A stretch of 49,102 bases of DNA from the NCBI GenBank assembly GCA_009746045.1, contig RPFO01000926.1, positions 1-49,102 of the forward strand, read 5' to 3'. Numbering within the stretch: the stretch's first letter is position 1; each line of letters starts with the position of its first letter. The position numbers and the translations under genes were made by a program. Shown here in pieces: positions 27,374-37,363 of the stretch. The notes beneath the pieces were generated by a model. That model ran no database searches, was not told the DNA's origin, and saw only the letters and a program-made list of their open reading frames with translations. The DNA comes from Mesostigma viride (lineage: Eukaryota > Streptophyta > Mesostigmatophyceae > Mesostigmatales > Mesostigmataceae).

Positions 27374-29121
27374 ATGGATCCAGTGGGTGGAGATATGTCG
27401 CCTATACCTACCAATAATAATAATAATAATAATACTAACAACAATAACAATAACAATACTCGTGGTAACCGACGGGACTCCTTGGAAACGGTACACCATC
27501 TTACCCCTCAAGGTATTCTGCGTACCTCACCTCCTTCTCCTGTTGCTGGTGGTCGCCGTCGTCCCTCAATTACCCCACCTACCTATGAACAACGTATTTC
27601 ACAAGTCAGATTTAGTGATGACCCTTCTTTTGCTGTGAACCAGGCCCCTGCCCCTTCTGCAACCTTGGCTCGCCCCTCCAGCAGGTCCTCACTCACTAAC
27701 AATGTTTCTAGGCCTCCTTCCCACCCTGTGCCTTCAATGCCTGCCATTAACACGGGTCGTGCCTCTGCCCCTGTCGGCCCTTCTGGGCGCCCTAGTGCAG
27801 TTCCCTTTTACCCACCTGCTTCCTGGTCCTACCCTGAGACGGCCTATGAGGCTGCCCAGGTCCCTACCCGTGTGGCTGATTTAGAAGTTAATAATGATTT
27901 CAGTACCATGCCCCTGGATGATAGGAATTATGATCATTTTGCCTACTCCTCTCTTCGTGAGCAATACACTGTTCCCTTCTCCTATGGGCACCATCCCGAA
28001 ACGGTGGCTCCCTCTAGACCCCTACCCAAGACTTTTCCTATCCCTTCCTTCTATCCCGCTTATGTAGCAGTGGAAGATAGTGGCCCTATGGGAAAAACTG
28101 ATTCTTCTAATCCCCCTAAGCCTCCTGCTCTTCCCCTCTTTGCCAACCTTCCTAAGCTGGATGTCAAGTCTACCCCTCAACAGTTTTTCACCTTCATTAT
28201 GTTGCTCACCCAGAACACAGAGTCCTGGCAGAACCACAATAGGTGGCGCCTCTCTGATGCTGTACTAGTTCCTCATTATCTTACTACCTGCATTACTCCT
28301 GAGCTTGCTAACCTCATCCAGTGTGAGTCTCTTGCCTCTCATGCCTACCCAAACTCTGTAGCAGAATTGTTCAAGCGTTTAGAGAACCATTTAGTCCCTC
28401 CCGATGCAGATTGGCAGGATAGATTATCCTTTGGTACCTTGCAGCAGGGTACCAAGTCCTTCAAAGAATATATGAAAGAGTTTGATGCCCAGATGGTACG
28501 AATTAGGGATTTGTCGGGCGCAGAAGTACGTGCCCGCTTCCTTCAGGGCCTCAGTAGACCCTTATTACGTGAAGTCAAGCGCCAGTTCTCTGCCTACCGT
28601 TTTACTGATCTGCCCCTCAAGCATGTGCGCCAGCATCTCTTGCGTGTAGCAGATTTCTTCACCACCCTTCTCTTCCTACCCGTTCCCGTATTAATAATAT
28701 TATCCTTACCCCTGAGGAGGAGAACTCCTATGTAGAAGAATTAGATATCTGTGTTACTGACCTTTCAGCCCTTGATGTCTCTCATATCACATGCTATCAT
28801 TGTAAGGAAGTAGGTCATCTTAAACGTGAGTGCCCCAAGTTCCTTTCGGGTGCTCCCCCTCATCCCGACGCTCGCCCTCCTCGTACCCCTCAGCGTGCTC
28901 CTATTCGTCCCACTTCAGGACGCATTCCTTCAGCTACCCCTAGTAGGCTGAATGCTGTGCAGACAGGATCCCCAGGGTTCCCCTATGATAATCAGGCTCC
29001 CGCACCCTCTTCAATCCCTCGTGACCCTCCAGCAGTGGCTTTTCCGCCAGGGTCTTCTTCGGGGTTAGTTCCTATGGATTTGGGGGGGAGGGGGAACAGT
29101 AGGCCTGTCAGCCGGGGGTAA
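27374..29121 (+). pseudogene. gag, unit 2 (frameshifted)
   Basis: Open to 28735 only: one C missing in the run near 28666 relative to unit 1 shifts the frame before the zinc knuckle, which remains in the next frame (CYHCKEVGHLKREC). The poly-Asn run differs in length and composition from units 1 and 3 (an ACT codon interrupts it). The break may be a sequencing error in a C-run. Confidence 0.75.
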
Positions 29122-29896
29122 CCTGGACAGGTCCTTAGATAGTACCCCAGATAATAATTTTTGCTTGCCTGTTTTTATAACCTCTGTAGGAGCTGAATCA
29201 TCCCTACCACTACGTGTGCGTCCTCTTATGTTCTTGAATGGTGGCTTAACCGTCCCTCATACTGTTGTAGACCCCTTCCTGCATGCTGATGAACTCTTGA
29301 ATGTCTCTGTGTTAGTGGATAGCGGTGCGGCTAGCTCCTTTGTGAGCGAGGCCCTAGTAGTTAGGCGTTTAGGACTAGTCCCTACCCCTCACACAAAAAC
29401 TGTCACTGTCCATTATGCTGACGGTCGCACCAGTCATTCCCCGGGTACGGTGTCCCTTCCCCTGGTCATACAAGGACGTACGGTCAACCTGACGGCCACT
29501 ATAGGCCCTATCACTACAGCTGATGTATTACTAGGATTAGATTGGCACCAGGATAATAAAATTACTATTAATTATGATACTATGGTCATTTGGTTTCCAG
29601 ATAGTTCTTACTGGGTACCAGAACGTCATTATAGATTAGAAAATTTATCCTTGGTAGATATTACTCCTCCTATACCTGTTGATCCTCCTGTGAGACCTAT
29701 ACCTGAAGTATTAATGTCCAATGACGAATTGCGATCTGAACTAAAGGAATATGGATACCTATTATGTATGTTCCTTCAGTTAGAATTACAAGAGATACCT
29801 ATCCCTAATAATAGTGTGGATATAGATGTAAACACAGTGGATACAATAGGAGTGGGATTTACTGAAAATGAAATAGTAAGATACAATTGGCTGTGA
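29093..29896 (+). CDS. Aspartic protease ORF, unit 2
   Basis: Same as unit 1, with one substitution in the linker (LQLELQEIP against LQLEVQEIP). VDSGAASSF and LLGLDW motifs are present. It overlaps the RT frame at the end. Confidence 0.75.
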   Translation, partial: GTVGLSAGGNLDRSLDSTPDNNFCLPVFITSVGAESSLPLRVRPLMFLNGGLTVPHTVVDPFLHADELLNVSVLVDSGAASSFVSEALVVRRLGLVPTPHTKTVTVHYADGRTSHSPGTVSLPLVIQGRTVNLTATIGPITTADVLLGLDWHQDNKITINYDTMVIWFPDSSYWVPERHYRLENLSLVDITPPIPVDPPVRPIPEVLMSNDELRSELKEYGYLLCMFLQLELQEIPIPNNSVDIDVNTVDTIGVGFTENEIVRYNWL

Positions 29897-31731
29897 TAGA
29901 TTCCTCAAAAGTATTTGAAGAAAAGACTCCTTCTTATCCTCCTCCTCGTTCTGTTTTACACCGTGTAGTTATCAAGGACGGTGCAGTTCCTACGCACTCT
30001 CCGATGTATAGAATGGGCCCTACCGAATTAAAGGAACTAAAACAGATTTTAGTATCACTATTAGAAGCAGGATTGATAGAGCCTAGTAACTCCCCCTACT
30101 CCGCTGGTGTCTTGTTAGTTCCTAAGCCAAATGGCAAGTTTCGCCTAGTTACTGATTATAGGAAGTTAAACGATATTACTGTGAAGTCTAAATACCCTCT
30201 ACCTCGTATTGATGATATATTTAATAAGGTTAAAGGTTCTACCTGTTTCACAGTACTAGATTGTGCGGATGGTTTTTGGCAACTACGTATAGCTCCTGAG
30301 GATTGCCACAAAACCGCCTTTGCAACTCCTTTTGGGCATTACCAGTTTAGAGTAGCGGCTATGGGACTCTGTAACTCTCCTGCCTCTTTCCAAATGTTAA
30401 TGAATGAAGTGCTTAGACCTGTTATGGGAAATTCCCATCTCCCTCAAGTGTCCTCTGATTTAAAGGATCCTTCCTTCTCCTCTGTTTCTTTATCTGAGCA
30501 TGACCGTTCTTGTGCTCAAGCTTACTTAGATGATATCCTTATTTATTCTCCTGATTTTGAAACGCACCTACGTGATTTGAAGAAAGTACTAGAAATCATG
30601 GCTGAAAATTCTTTATGGGCGCGCCGTGCTAAGGTTCGCTCTGGTAGAAGTGTCCCATTCTTAGGGCACGTTCTGTCAGATGCCGGGGTTGCTACCGACC
30701 CTGACAAGACTAAGTCAATTCAGGAATGGCCTACCCCTACCGACGTTAAAGGTGTACGTAGCTTTCTAGGAATTGCTTCTTACTATAGGCGTTTTATCCC
30801 GCGTTTCGCAACTATAGCAGCCCCTATTCATCATCTATTAAAGAAGGATATCCCCTTTGTTTGGAGTAGTGAATGTCAGTCGGCTTTTCAGTGTCTAAAA
30901 TCCCTACTCCTCTCCCCTCCCGTACTCATCCTACCGGATACTACTAAACCCTTTGTTGTAGCTACAGATGCTAGCAAGGTAGCTATAGGGGGCGTCCTTC
31001 TCCAGGATCAGGGTCAGGGCTTACAGCCAATCGAGTATATCTCTAGGACAATGCTTCCTGCGGAGCGTAACTATCCCGTACACCAGCAGGAACTATTAGC
31101 TGTGGTGTATTGTTGCCACGCGTGGCAGCACTTTCTTAAAGGAGCCCAATTTGATGTTTGTCTGAATGAACCCTGTGAGATTGATCCTTATAGATTGGTT
31201 ATCCAGACAGATCACCGTCCTCTTACCCATCTTCTCTCACAACCCAACCTTACCCCTCGTCAAGCGCGCTGGATGGAGTTTTTAGCACAGTTTTCCCCCT
31301 TTAAACTTCAGTGTGTTAAGGGTGTAGACAACATAGTACCAGATGCACTCTCCCGTCGTGCAGACTACTCCTTTTTCGAGGACCTTGATGTTCTCAATAC
31401 TACTCTAGTTCCTACTACTATGGGTGTAACCCCGTATGGTGAACTACCTGAGGATGAATCCTATGCCTACCTCTTTCATACAGCTGTTCGCATGCCTGAT
31501 CTCCTTTCTCACGTAGGACTCTCTCTCCCGTGTGAGGCCCTTCCTGTGGCCTCGGTGGGGGGGGAGGGGAAAAATAAAATTTCTGTACCGCTTAGCCATG
31601 TAGCAACTAGGTCAGGAAAGTCTTATGAAAACATAGTCCCTCTAGGACCTCCCCTTCTCTTTGGCAAGGCGGTAGGAGATCTCTTTAAACCTGTTCTGGA
31701 TACTGACCTCTGTAGCGATGCCTACCTCTGA
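29887..31731 (+). CDS. RT-RNase H, unit 2 (intact, best reference copy)
   Basis: About 614 codons without interruption, from the overlap with PR to the TGA at 31729-31731. It contains all RT boxes (FTVLDCADGFW, YLDDILIY), the four RNase H acidic positions (TDAS, QQEL, TDH, VPDALSR) and a ~110-residue linker ending LDTDLCSDAYL. The stop overlaps the integrase ATG (31718) in another frame. Because units 1 and 3 each carry a different private break, this copy shows the original frame. Confidence 0.85.
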   Translation: MAVIDSSKVFEEKTPSYPPPRSVLHRVVIKDGAVPTHSPMYRMGPTELKELKQILVSLLEAGLIEPSNSPYSAGVLLVPKPNGKFRLVTDYRKLNDITVKSKYPLPRIDDIFNKVKGSTCFTVLDCADGFWQLRIAPEDCHKTAFATPFGHYQFRVAAMGLCNSPASFQMLMNEVLRPVMGNSHLPQVSSDLKDPSFSSVSLSEHDRSCAQAYLDDILIYSPDFETHLRDLKKVLEIMAENSLWARRAKVRSGRSVPFLGHVLSDAGVATDPDKTKSIQEWPTPTDVKGVRSFLGIASYYRRFIPRFATIAAPIHHLLKKDIPFVWSSECQSAFQCLKSLLLSPPVLILPDTTKPFVVATDASKVAIGGVLLQDQGQGLQPIEYISRTMLPAERNYPVHQQELLAVVYCCHAWQHFLKGAQFDVCLNEPCEIDPYRLVIQTDHRPLTHLLSQPNLTPRQARWMEFLAQFSPFKLQCVKGVDNIVPDALSRRADYSFFEDLDVLNTTLVPTTMGVTPYGELPEDESYAYLFHTAVRMPDLLSHVGLSLPCEALPVASVGGEGKNKISVPLSHVATRSGKSYENIVPLGPPLLFGKAVGDLFKPVLDTDLCSDAYL

Positions 31732-31825
31732 TCTTGAACGACTTATTAGTAGATTTACGGCCACTGAGCCGGAAGCATTAGCTGCCATTGCTGCCCATCC
31801 CCAACAATTAGGCAAGCACCCTTGA
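31718..31825 (+). pseudogene. Integrase N-terminal fragment, unit 2
   Basis: Same 35-codon stump as unit 1, ended by the breakpoint at 31824. Confidence 0.75.
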
Positions 31826-33254
31826 AAGAAAATTCGTAGCCGACGCAATACTCCACGGAATGACGCCGGACTTAGTTCAATAGATGCGCAATTTGATGCT
31901 GATTCCGTGGACATGTTGAGTGGCACCAACGGATTAGAATTCCGAAAGTTCTTGCCGAAATGCTGCCCAGGCAAAAATTTGCCCGATTTGGAAAGATCAC
32001 AACCCCCCTCATTCCGATGCCATGTCAAAAATGTCATGCTGTGACCATGGGAGGTTGTTGATATTACATTAATAATGATGACCTCATTTACGACTTTGTC
32101 ATGATGGAAATATTTTGTCAACCACCATGGCTGAAAGGTGCCATTTTCTAGAACAGTGGTGGTCAGAGAAGATGTCTGGCGTGTAGCCCAGCCACCACCT
32201 ATATGGCTGGTCGGCAGGACCACAACATAATTAACTTAACATGACAGCTAGGCAACACTTAACCAGTGCTAGATGCTGCCTGCTGGCAAATCATGGTTGT
32301 ACCATGGCAGACAGAATTAGGTACGCCTAGCTGACGGTCCAGGTACCACGAATTGAATTATTGGCGCCTGTCCTATATGGGCCATGCGCCACATGACACG
32401 ACATGGATTGTACTACAGTGCCGTATAGTGACCAGGCACATATATATGAAAAGACTCATAACTTTCTACCTAGAGCTCAGATCAAGGTGATTCTAGTGGC
32501 AAAGTTGTAGCCAAACATGAGCTCTACGCAGTCATACTGGCGTTGTAGGTTGTTCTGACTTAACTACGGACTACCCGAACTTTATCTAGATTAGTAAGTG
32601 CTAGACTTGTCAGGCATATTGGGGCATATTCCTGACAACATGTACGCCTCCTAGAGGCACTATCCCAGCTAAGCCATGCGCTTTATTTAATCATGTACAT
32701 GTGTGCCTATGATGAGCCACACTCCAGATGATGCCTAGCTTTATTTAGTTATGTTGTGCCCAGGCAGGGAGTAACTCTCTGCTGAGACGCCATGCCCTAG
32801 CTTTTGTATAGCTATGCTGATCTTCCCCCCCATGACAGGCTCCCCCTTCGCTGGGCATAGCTTGAAGATCATGGGGATGCAAGTGCCTTGGTGCACCTAG
32901 AGCAAGGGTCCTTTACATCCCCACCCTTGCAGGAAGTAGCTTAGGATGTATGATAGGCCATATGCCCCCTCTCAAGGGCTATGTGCTACATATACTCCCA
33001 ACGGAGTTATGTTACAATTCAATGGATGGATGGGTGCAAACAGCGATGCCTTAGGATCAGGAGACGTCCGTCCTATAGTCAGCAAAAGTTGGTGCGAGAG
33101 GTCCCCAGTTCGATTCCAGCCTGGATTCATTTGCAGATCGCGTTTTCCGCGGACCGGCACTGAACGCAAATGGTTTTTACCTTTGCGGCGTGCCAAATCA
33201 GAAATTAGAATAATCCTCAGTTATTTCTCCCGATTTCTGGCCTGCGCTGGTTGT
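31825..33254. other. Non-element segment, copy 2 (1430 bp)
   Basis: Matches 24361-25790 throughout as far as compared. It is the true left flank of the full element, because its last bases GTTGT recur at 44041-44045. Confidence 0.7.
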
Positions 33255-33826
33255 TGTTACGTCGCGTAACAATTCGTTGTAGTTACGGACGTAAATTAGG
33301 TCCTTGGCCTCGGTTGTTCCTAGGTTCACGTGTAGTTCTAGCCAGGGCATGATTGTCCTCGTAACAGTACTGTGGTATATTGGGTGCCTTTGGGCGCCGC
33401 GCCGCGTACTTTATTAGTGGTCCTTATCCTTCGGTAGAATGTAGTGGACCGGCGTGCATCTGTGCACCTGCCTGTGTTTCTGTGTTTCTGCAGGCGAGGG
33501 CCAGGTCGGCCCGAGTCTGTTGGACCGTTGGTGACCATTTATGCACGTTCCACTCCTTGTGTGGTCACTCGGCGTGTGTTAAATGAATTAACACATATTA
33601 GCTTGGGTCACGGCAGTTTAGTTGTGTTTCCTTCCTCTTTTCCTGGAGTAAACGGGTTTGATTAAATGGCCTATGGCATATTACAGTAGTACATATGTAA
33701 ATGCATTGAGATCTGGCTTGTCTCGTTCGTCTTTCGCTAGGGGTGTAAATAGAAGCGGCCTCACTAGTCTAGGTAGTATCAGGACAGGTAGAGGTAGAGG
33801 TGGTGGCCGAGGCTTGCGGCGTAACA
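33255..33826 (+). repeat. 5' LTR of the full gypsy element (572 bp)
   Basis: TGTTACG...CGTAACA. Its first 17 bases, TGTTACGTCGCGTAACA, form a perfect 7 bp hairpin that repeats the right terminus. No difference from 43469-44040 was seen. Confidence 0.9.
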
Positions 33827-33972
33827 ATGGACTCGGAGGTAGTTTAGATAGAGAGCGAGACGACGATCCTTTGCAACATACGTCATTGAATCAACCCTTC
33901 CGCGGCTGGGAAAATGAAGACGACACCTACTTGACAGGTAATGGGCGGGTCGCCTGTGAGCTGGGGGGGTAG
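33673..33972 (+). CDS. ORF0 of the full element: RG-rich frame from LTR into leader
   Basis: 100 codons from an ATG 419 bases into the LTR, running over the primer binding site to DDTYLTGNG. It contains the GRGRGGGRGLRR motif (RGG-like, often RNA-binding) and an acidic end. A donor-like CAG-GTAATG lies at 33945-33952 near its end. Conserved in frame in all three units. No known domain. Confidence 0.35.
   Translation: MAYYSSTYVNALRSGLSRSSFARGVNRSGLTSLGSIRTGRGRGGGRGLRRNNGLGGSLDRERDDDPLQHTSLNQPFRGWENEDDTYLTGNGRVACELGG
33828..33842 (+). promoter_or_regulatory. Primer binding site of the full element
   Basis: TGGACTCGGAGGTAG, one base after the LTR; tRNA not identified. Confidence 0.6.
33945..33952 (+). 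promoter_or_regulatory. Candidate splice donor in the leader
   Basis: CAG-GTAATG agrees with the eukaryotic donor consensus and is conserved in the three units. Candidate acceptors are ACCTACCAG at 34344 (before ORF1), TTGCTGCAG at 34770 and TTTCTTCTAG at 34813 (before gag). Confidence 0.3.
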
Positions 33973-34354
33973 TGCTGCCTGATTCAGGACACGCCCTGCC
34001 TAGAAGATAGACCTGCTCGAAGCGGAAAATCCTTTCGTAGATAGCTCCTTTTCCTCGTCTTGTTTTCCTTAGAAAGGTTGTTTACTGCCATAGACAGTTG
34101 CTGGCTTTGGTTCGACGATAGAGAGACGGCTAGCGTCTCGTAGATTACACTTTTTCTGCATCTTGCCTGCTTTGTATTTAGACGACCCATCGCCGGACGC
34201 AGAATTCTTGAAACCGGATACTTACGACCACCTGGCGCTGGAAACCTCGTCCCTGCGTGCGTCGTCAATCTGGTTCGGTTTCAGACACCCGAGATAAGTC
34301 GCCTTCTCCTCGTTCTCCTCATTTGAATACTCAAGACCTACCAGGTGCGTTACC

Positions 34355-34747
34355 ATGAGCCAGCGGCGATCTTTTACTGCTCCTTCCCATTCTTCTAGCG
34401 ATAATAGTCTAGCTAAATATTACGTAGTGATTACGCCTCAATGGTCCTCCATTTTCCTTTCTTGGTCCGACGCTAGGAAGATCGTTCAGAATCGTGCATA
34501 CAACGTAATTAGGTATAAGAAATTTATGTCCTTCGAAGAAGCTCAGCAGTTCCTTATAGATCATAGCCAAACAGATTTAGGTCTGCATGTACGCCCTATT
34601 CCTCATGGTCGTCCTCCAGTAGAAGCTCTAGTCTTTGCTACCCCTCCTTCTTCTCCCCCTAAACGGGCTGCATCTGCATCTGCTTCAGATACTCCTCTCA
34701 CTTTGGAGTTTGGTTCCCTATCCATTACTGTTGTTAAAAAGGATTGA
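34355..34747 (+). CDS. ORF1 of the full element: viroplasmin/RNase H1 hybrid-binding-like protein
   Basis: 130 aa, starting MSQRRSFTAPSHSSSDN. The domain occupies about residues 21-68 with the aromatic KYYVV strand, the S-W-x-D-A-R-K helix start and the KKFMSFEEAQQFL helix. The C-terminal tail is Pro/Ser-rich and basic at its end. In known proteins this fold binds RNA/DNA hybrids (RNase H1) or acts as the P6 inclusion-body protein domain (caulimoviruses). Here it is a separate gene ahead of gag. It is kept intact in all units and in the old related element, even where gag and pol are broken. Confidence 0.7.
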   Translation: MSQRRSFTAPSHSSSDNSLAKYYVVITPQWSSIFLSWSDARKIVQNRAYNVIRYKKFMSFEEAQQFLIDHSQTDLGLHVRPIPHGRPPVEALVFATPPSSPPKRAASASASDTPLTLEFGSLSITVVKKD

Positions 34748-34839
34748 TTTTAATTTTGTTCTTGCTGCAGACCTTCAAGGTTTTTCCTTTTTTCTTTTGT
34801 TGCTTTCTTCTAGCTTTCTATTCCTTTACATAATTAAAG

Positions 34840-34878
34840 ATGGATCCAGTGGGTGGAGATATGTCGCCTATACCTACC

Positions 34879-34910
<32 letters not shown>

Positions 34911-36587
34911 TAACAATAACAATACTCGTGGTAACCGACGGGACTCCTTGGAAACGGTACACCATCTTACCCCTCAAGGTATTCTGCGTACCTCACCTCC
35001 TTCTCCTGTTGCTGGTGGTCGCCGTCGTCCCTCAATTACCCCACCTACCTATGAACAACGTATTTCACAAGTCAGATTTAGTGATGACCCTTCTTTTGCT
35101 GTGAACCAGGCCCCTGCCCCTTCTGCAACCTTGGCTCGCCCCTCCAGCAGGTCCTCACTCACTAACAATGTTTCTAGGCCTCCTTCCCACCCTGTGCCTT
35201 CAATGCCTGCCATTAACACGGGTCGTGCCTCTGCCCCTGTCGGCCCTTCTGGGCGCCCTAGTGCAGTTCCCTTTTACCCACCTGCTTCCTGGTCCTACCC
35301 TGAGACGGCCTATGAGGCTGCCCAGGTCCCTACCCGTGTGGCTGATTTAGAAGTTAATAATGATTTCAGTACCATGCCCCTGGATGATAGGAATTATGAT
35401 CATTTTGCCTACTCCTCTCTTCGTGAGCAATACACTGTTCCCTTCTCCTATGGGCACCATCCCGAAACGGTGGCTCCCTCTAGACCCCTACCCAAGACTT
35501 TTCCTATCCCTTCCTTCTATCCCGCTTATGTAGCAGTGGAAGATAGTGGCCCTATGGGAAAAACTGATTCTTCTAATCCCCCTAAGCCTCCTGCTCTTCC
35601 CCTCTTTGCCAACCTTCCTAAGCTGGATGTCAAGTCTACCCCTCAACAGTTTTTCACCTTCATTATGTTGCTCACCCAGAACACAGAGTCCTGGCAGAAC
35701 CACAATAGGTGGCGCCTCTCTGATGCTGTACTAGTTCCTCATTATCTTACTACCTGCATTACTCCTGAGCTTGCTAACCTCATCCAGTGTGAGTCTCTTG
35801 CCTCTCATGCCTACCCAAACTCTGTAGCAGAATTGTTCAAGCGTTTAGAGAACCATTTAGTCCCTCCCGATGCAGATTGGCAGGATAGATTATCCTTTGG
35901 TACCTTGCAGCAGGGTACCAAGTCCTTCAAAGAATATATGAAAGAGTTTGATGCCCAGATGGTACGAATTAGGGATTTGTCGGGCGCAGAAGTACGTGCC
36001 CGCTTCCTTCAGGGCCTCAGTAGACCCTTATTACGTGAAGTCAAGCGCCAGTTCTCTGCCTACCGTTTTACTGATCTGCCCCTCAAGCATGTGCGCCAGC
36101 ATCTCTTGCGTGTAGCAGATTTCTTCACCACCCTTCTCTTCCTACCCGTTCCCGTATTAATAATATTATCCTTACCCCTGAGGAGGAGAACTCCTATGTA
36201 GAAGAATTAGATATCTGTGTTACTGACCTTTCAGCCCTTGATGTCTCTCATATCACATGCTATCATTGTAAGGAAGTAGGTCATCTTAAACGTGAGTGCC
36301 CCAAGTTCCTTTCGGGTGCTCCCCCTCATCCCGACGCTCGCCCTCCTCGTACCCCTCAGCGTGCTCCTATTCGTCCCACTTCAGGACGCATTCCTTCAGC
36401 TACCCCTAGTAGGCTGAATGCTGTGCAGACAGGATCCCCAGGGTTCCCCTATGATAATCAGGCTCCCGCACCCTCTTCAATCCCTCGTGACCCTCCAGCA
36501 GTGGCTTTTCCGCCAGGGTCTTCTTCGGGGTTAGTTCCTATGGATTTGGGGGGGGAGGGGGAACAGTAGGCCTGTCAGCCGGGGGTA
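34840..36587 (+). pseudogene. gag of the full element (frameshifted)
   Basis: Open from 34840 to 36201. One C missing near 36131 relative to unit 1 shifts the frame; the zinc knuckle at 36258-36299 and the Pro-rich tail continue in the next frame. The poly-Asn run is the same as in unit 1, not unit 2. A later G-run has 8 G where units 1 and 2 have 7. Confidence 0.75.
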
Positions 36588-37363
36588 ACCTGGACAGGTC
36601 CTTAGATAGTACCCCAGATAATAATTTTTGCTTGCCTGTTTTTATAACCTCTGTAGGAGCTGAATCATCCCTACCACTACGTGTGCGTCCTCTTATGTTC
36701 TTGAATGGTGGCTTAACCGTCCCTCATACTGTTGTAGACCCCTTCCTGCATGCTGATGAACTCTTGAATGTCTCTGTGTTAGTGGATAGCGGTGCGGCTA
36801 GCTCCTTTGTGAGCGAGGCCCTAGTAGTTAGGCGTTTAGGACTAGTCCCTACCCCTCACACAAAAACTGTCACTGTCCATTATGCTGACGGTCGCACCAG
36901 TCATTCCCCGGGTACGGTGTCCCTTCCCCTGGTCATACAAGGACGTACGGTCAACCTGACGGCCACTATAGGCCCTATCACTACAGCTGATGTATTACTA
37001 GGATTAGATTGGCACCAGGATAATAAAATTACTATTAATTATGATACTATGGTCATTTGGTTTCCAGATAGTTCTTACTGGGTACCAGAACGTCATTATA
37101 GATTAGAAAATTTATCCTTGGTAGATATTACTCCTCCTATACCTGTTGATCCTCCTGTGAGACCTATACCTGAAGTATTAATGTCCAATGACGAATTGCG
37201 ATCTGAACTAAAGGAATATGGATACCTATTATGTATGTTCCTTCAGTTAGAATTACAAGAGATACCTATCCCTAATAATAGTGTGGATATAGATGTAAAC
37301 ACAGTGGATACAATAGGAGTGGGATTTACTGAAAATGAAATAGTAAGATACAATTGGCTGTGA
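36560..37363 (+). CDS. Aspartic protease ORF of the full element
   Basis: Same protein as unit 2: VLVDSGAASSFVSEAL, then LLGLDWHQDN and an acidic linker. The frame is open upstream into the end of gag and overlaps RT downstream. It has no strong start codon, so expression probably depends on frameshifting or reinitiation. Confidence 0.75.
   Translation, partial: GTVGLSAGGNLDRSLDSTPDNNFCLPVFITSVGAESSLPLRVRPLMFLNGGLTVPHTVVDPFLHADELLNVSVLVDSGAASSFVSEALVVRRLGLVPTPHTKTVTVHYADGRTSHSPGTVSLPLVIQGRTVNLTATIGPITTADVLLGLDWHQDNKITINYDTMVIWFPDSSYWVPERHYRLENLSLVDITPPIPVDPPVRPIPEVLMSNDELRSELKEYGYLLCMFLQLELQEIPIPNNSVDIDVNTVDTIGVGFTENEIVRYNWL

Larger units (their letters stand above)
25791..31824 (+). mobile_element. 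Younger gypsy family, unit 2 (3'-truncated)
   Basis: LTR, leader and ORF1 match unit 3. It breaks at the same integrase position as unit 1 and continues into the second 1430 bp segment. This is what unequal crossing-over between a truncated element and a downstream full element would give: 5' part like unit 3, 3' junction like unit 1. Confidence 0.85.
25791..33254 (+). repeat. Tandem unit 2 (7464 bp)
   Basis: Same composition as unit 1. The three-base length difference reflects small homopolymer and microsatellite indels. Confidence 0.85.
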
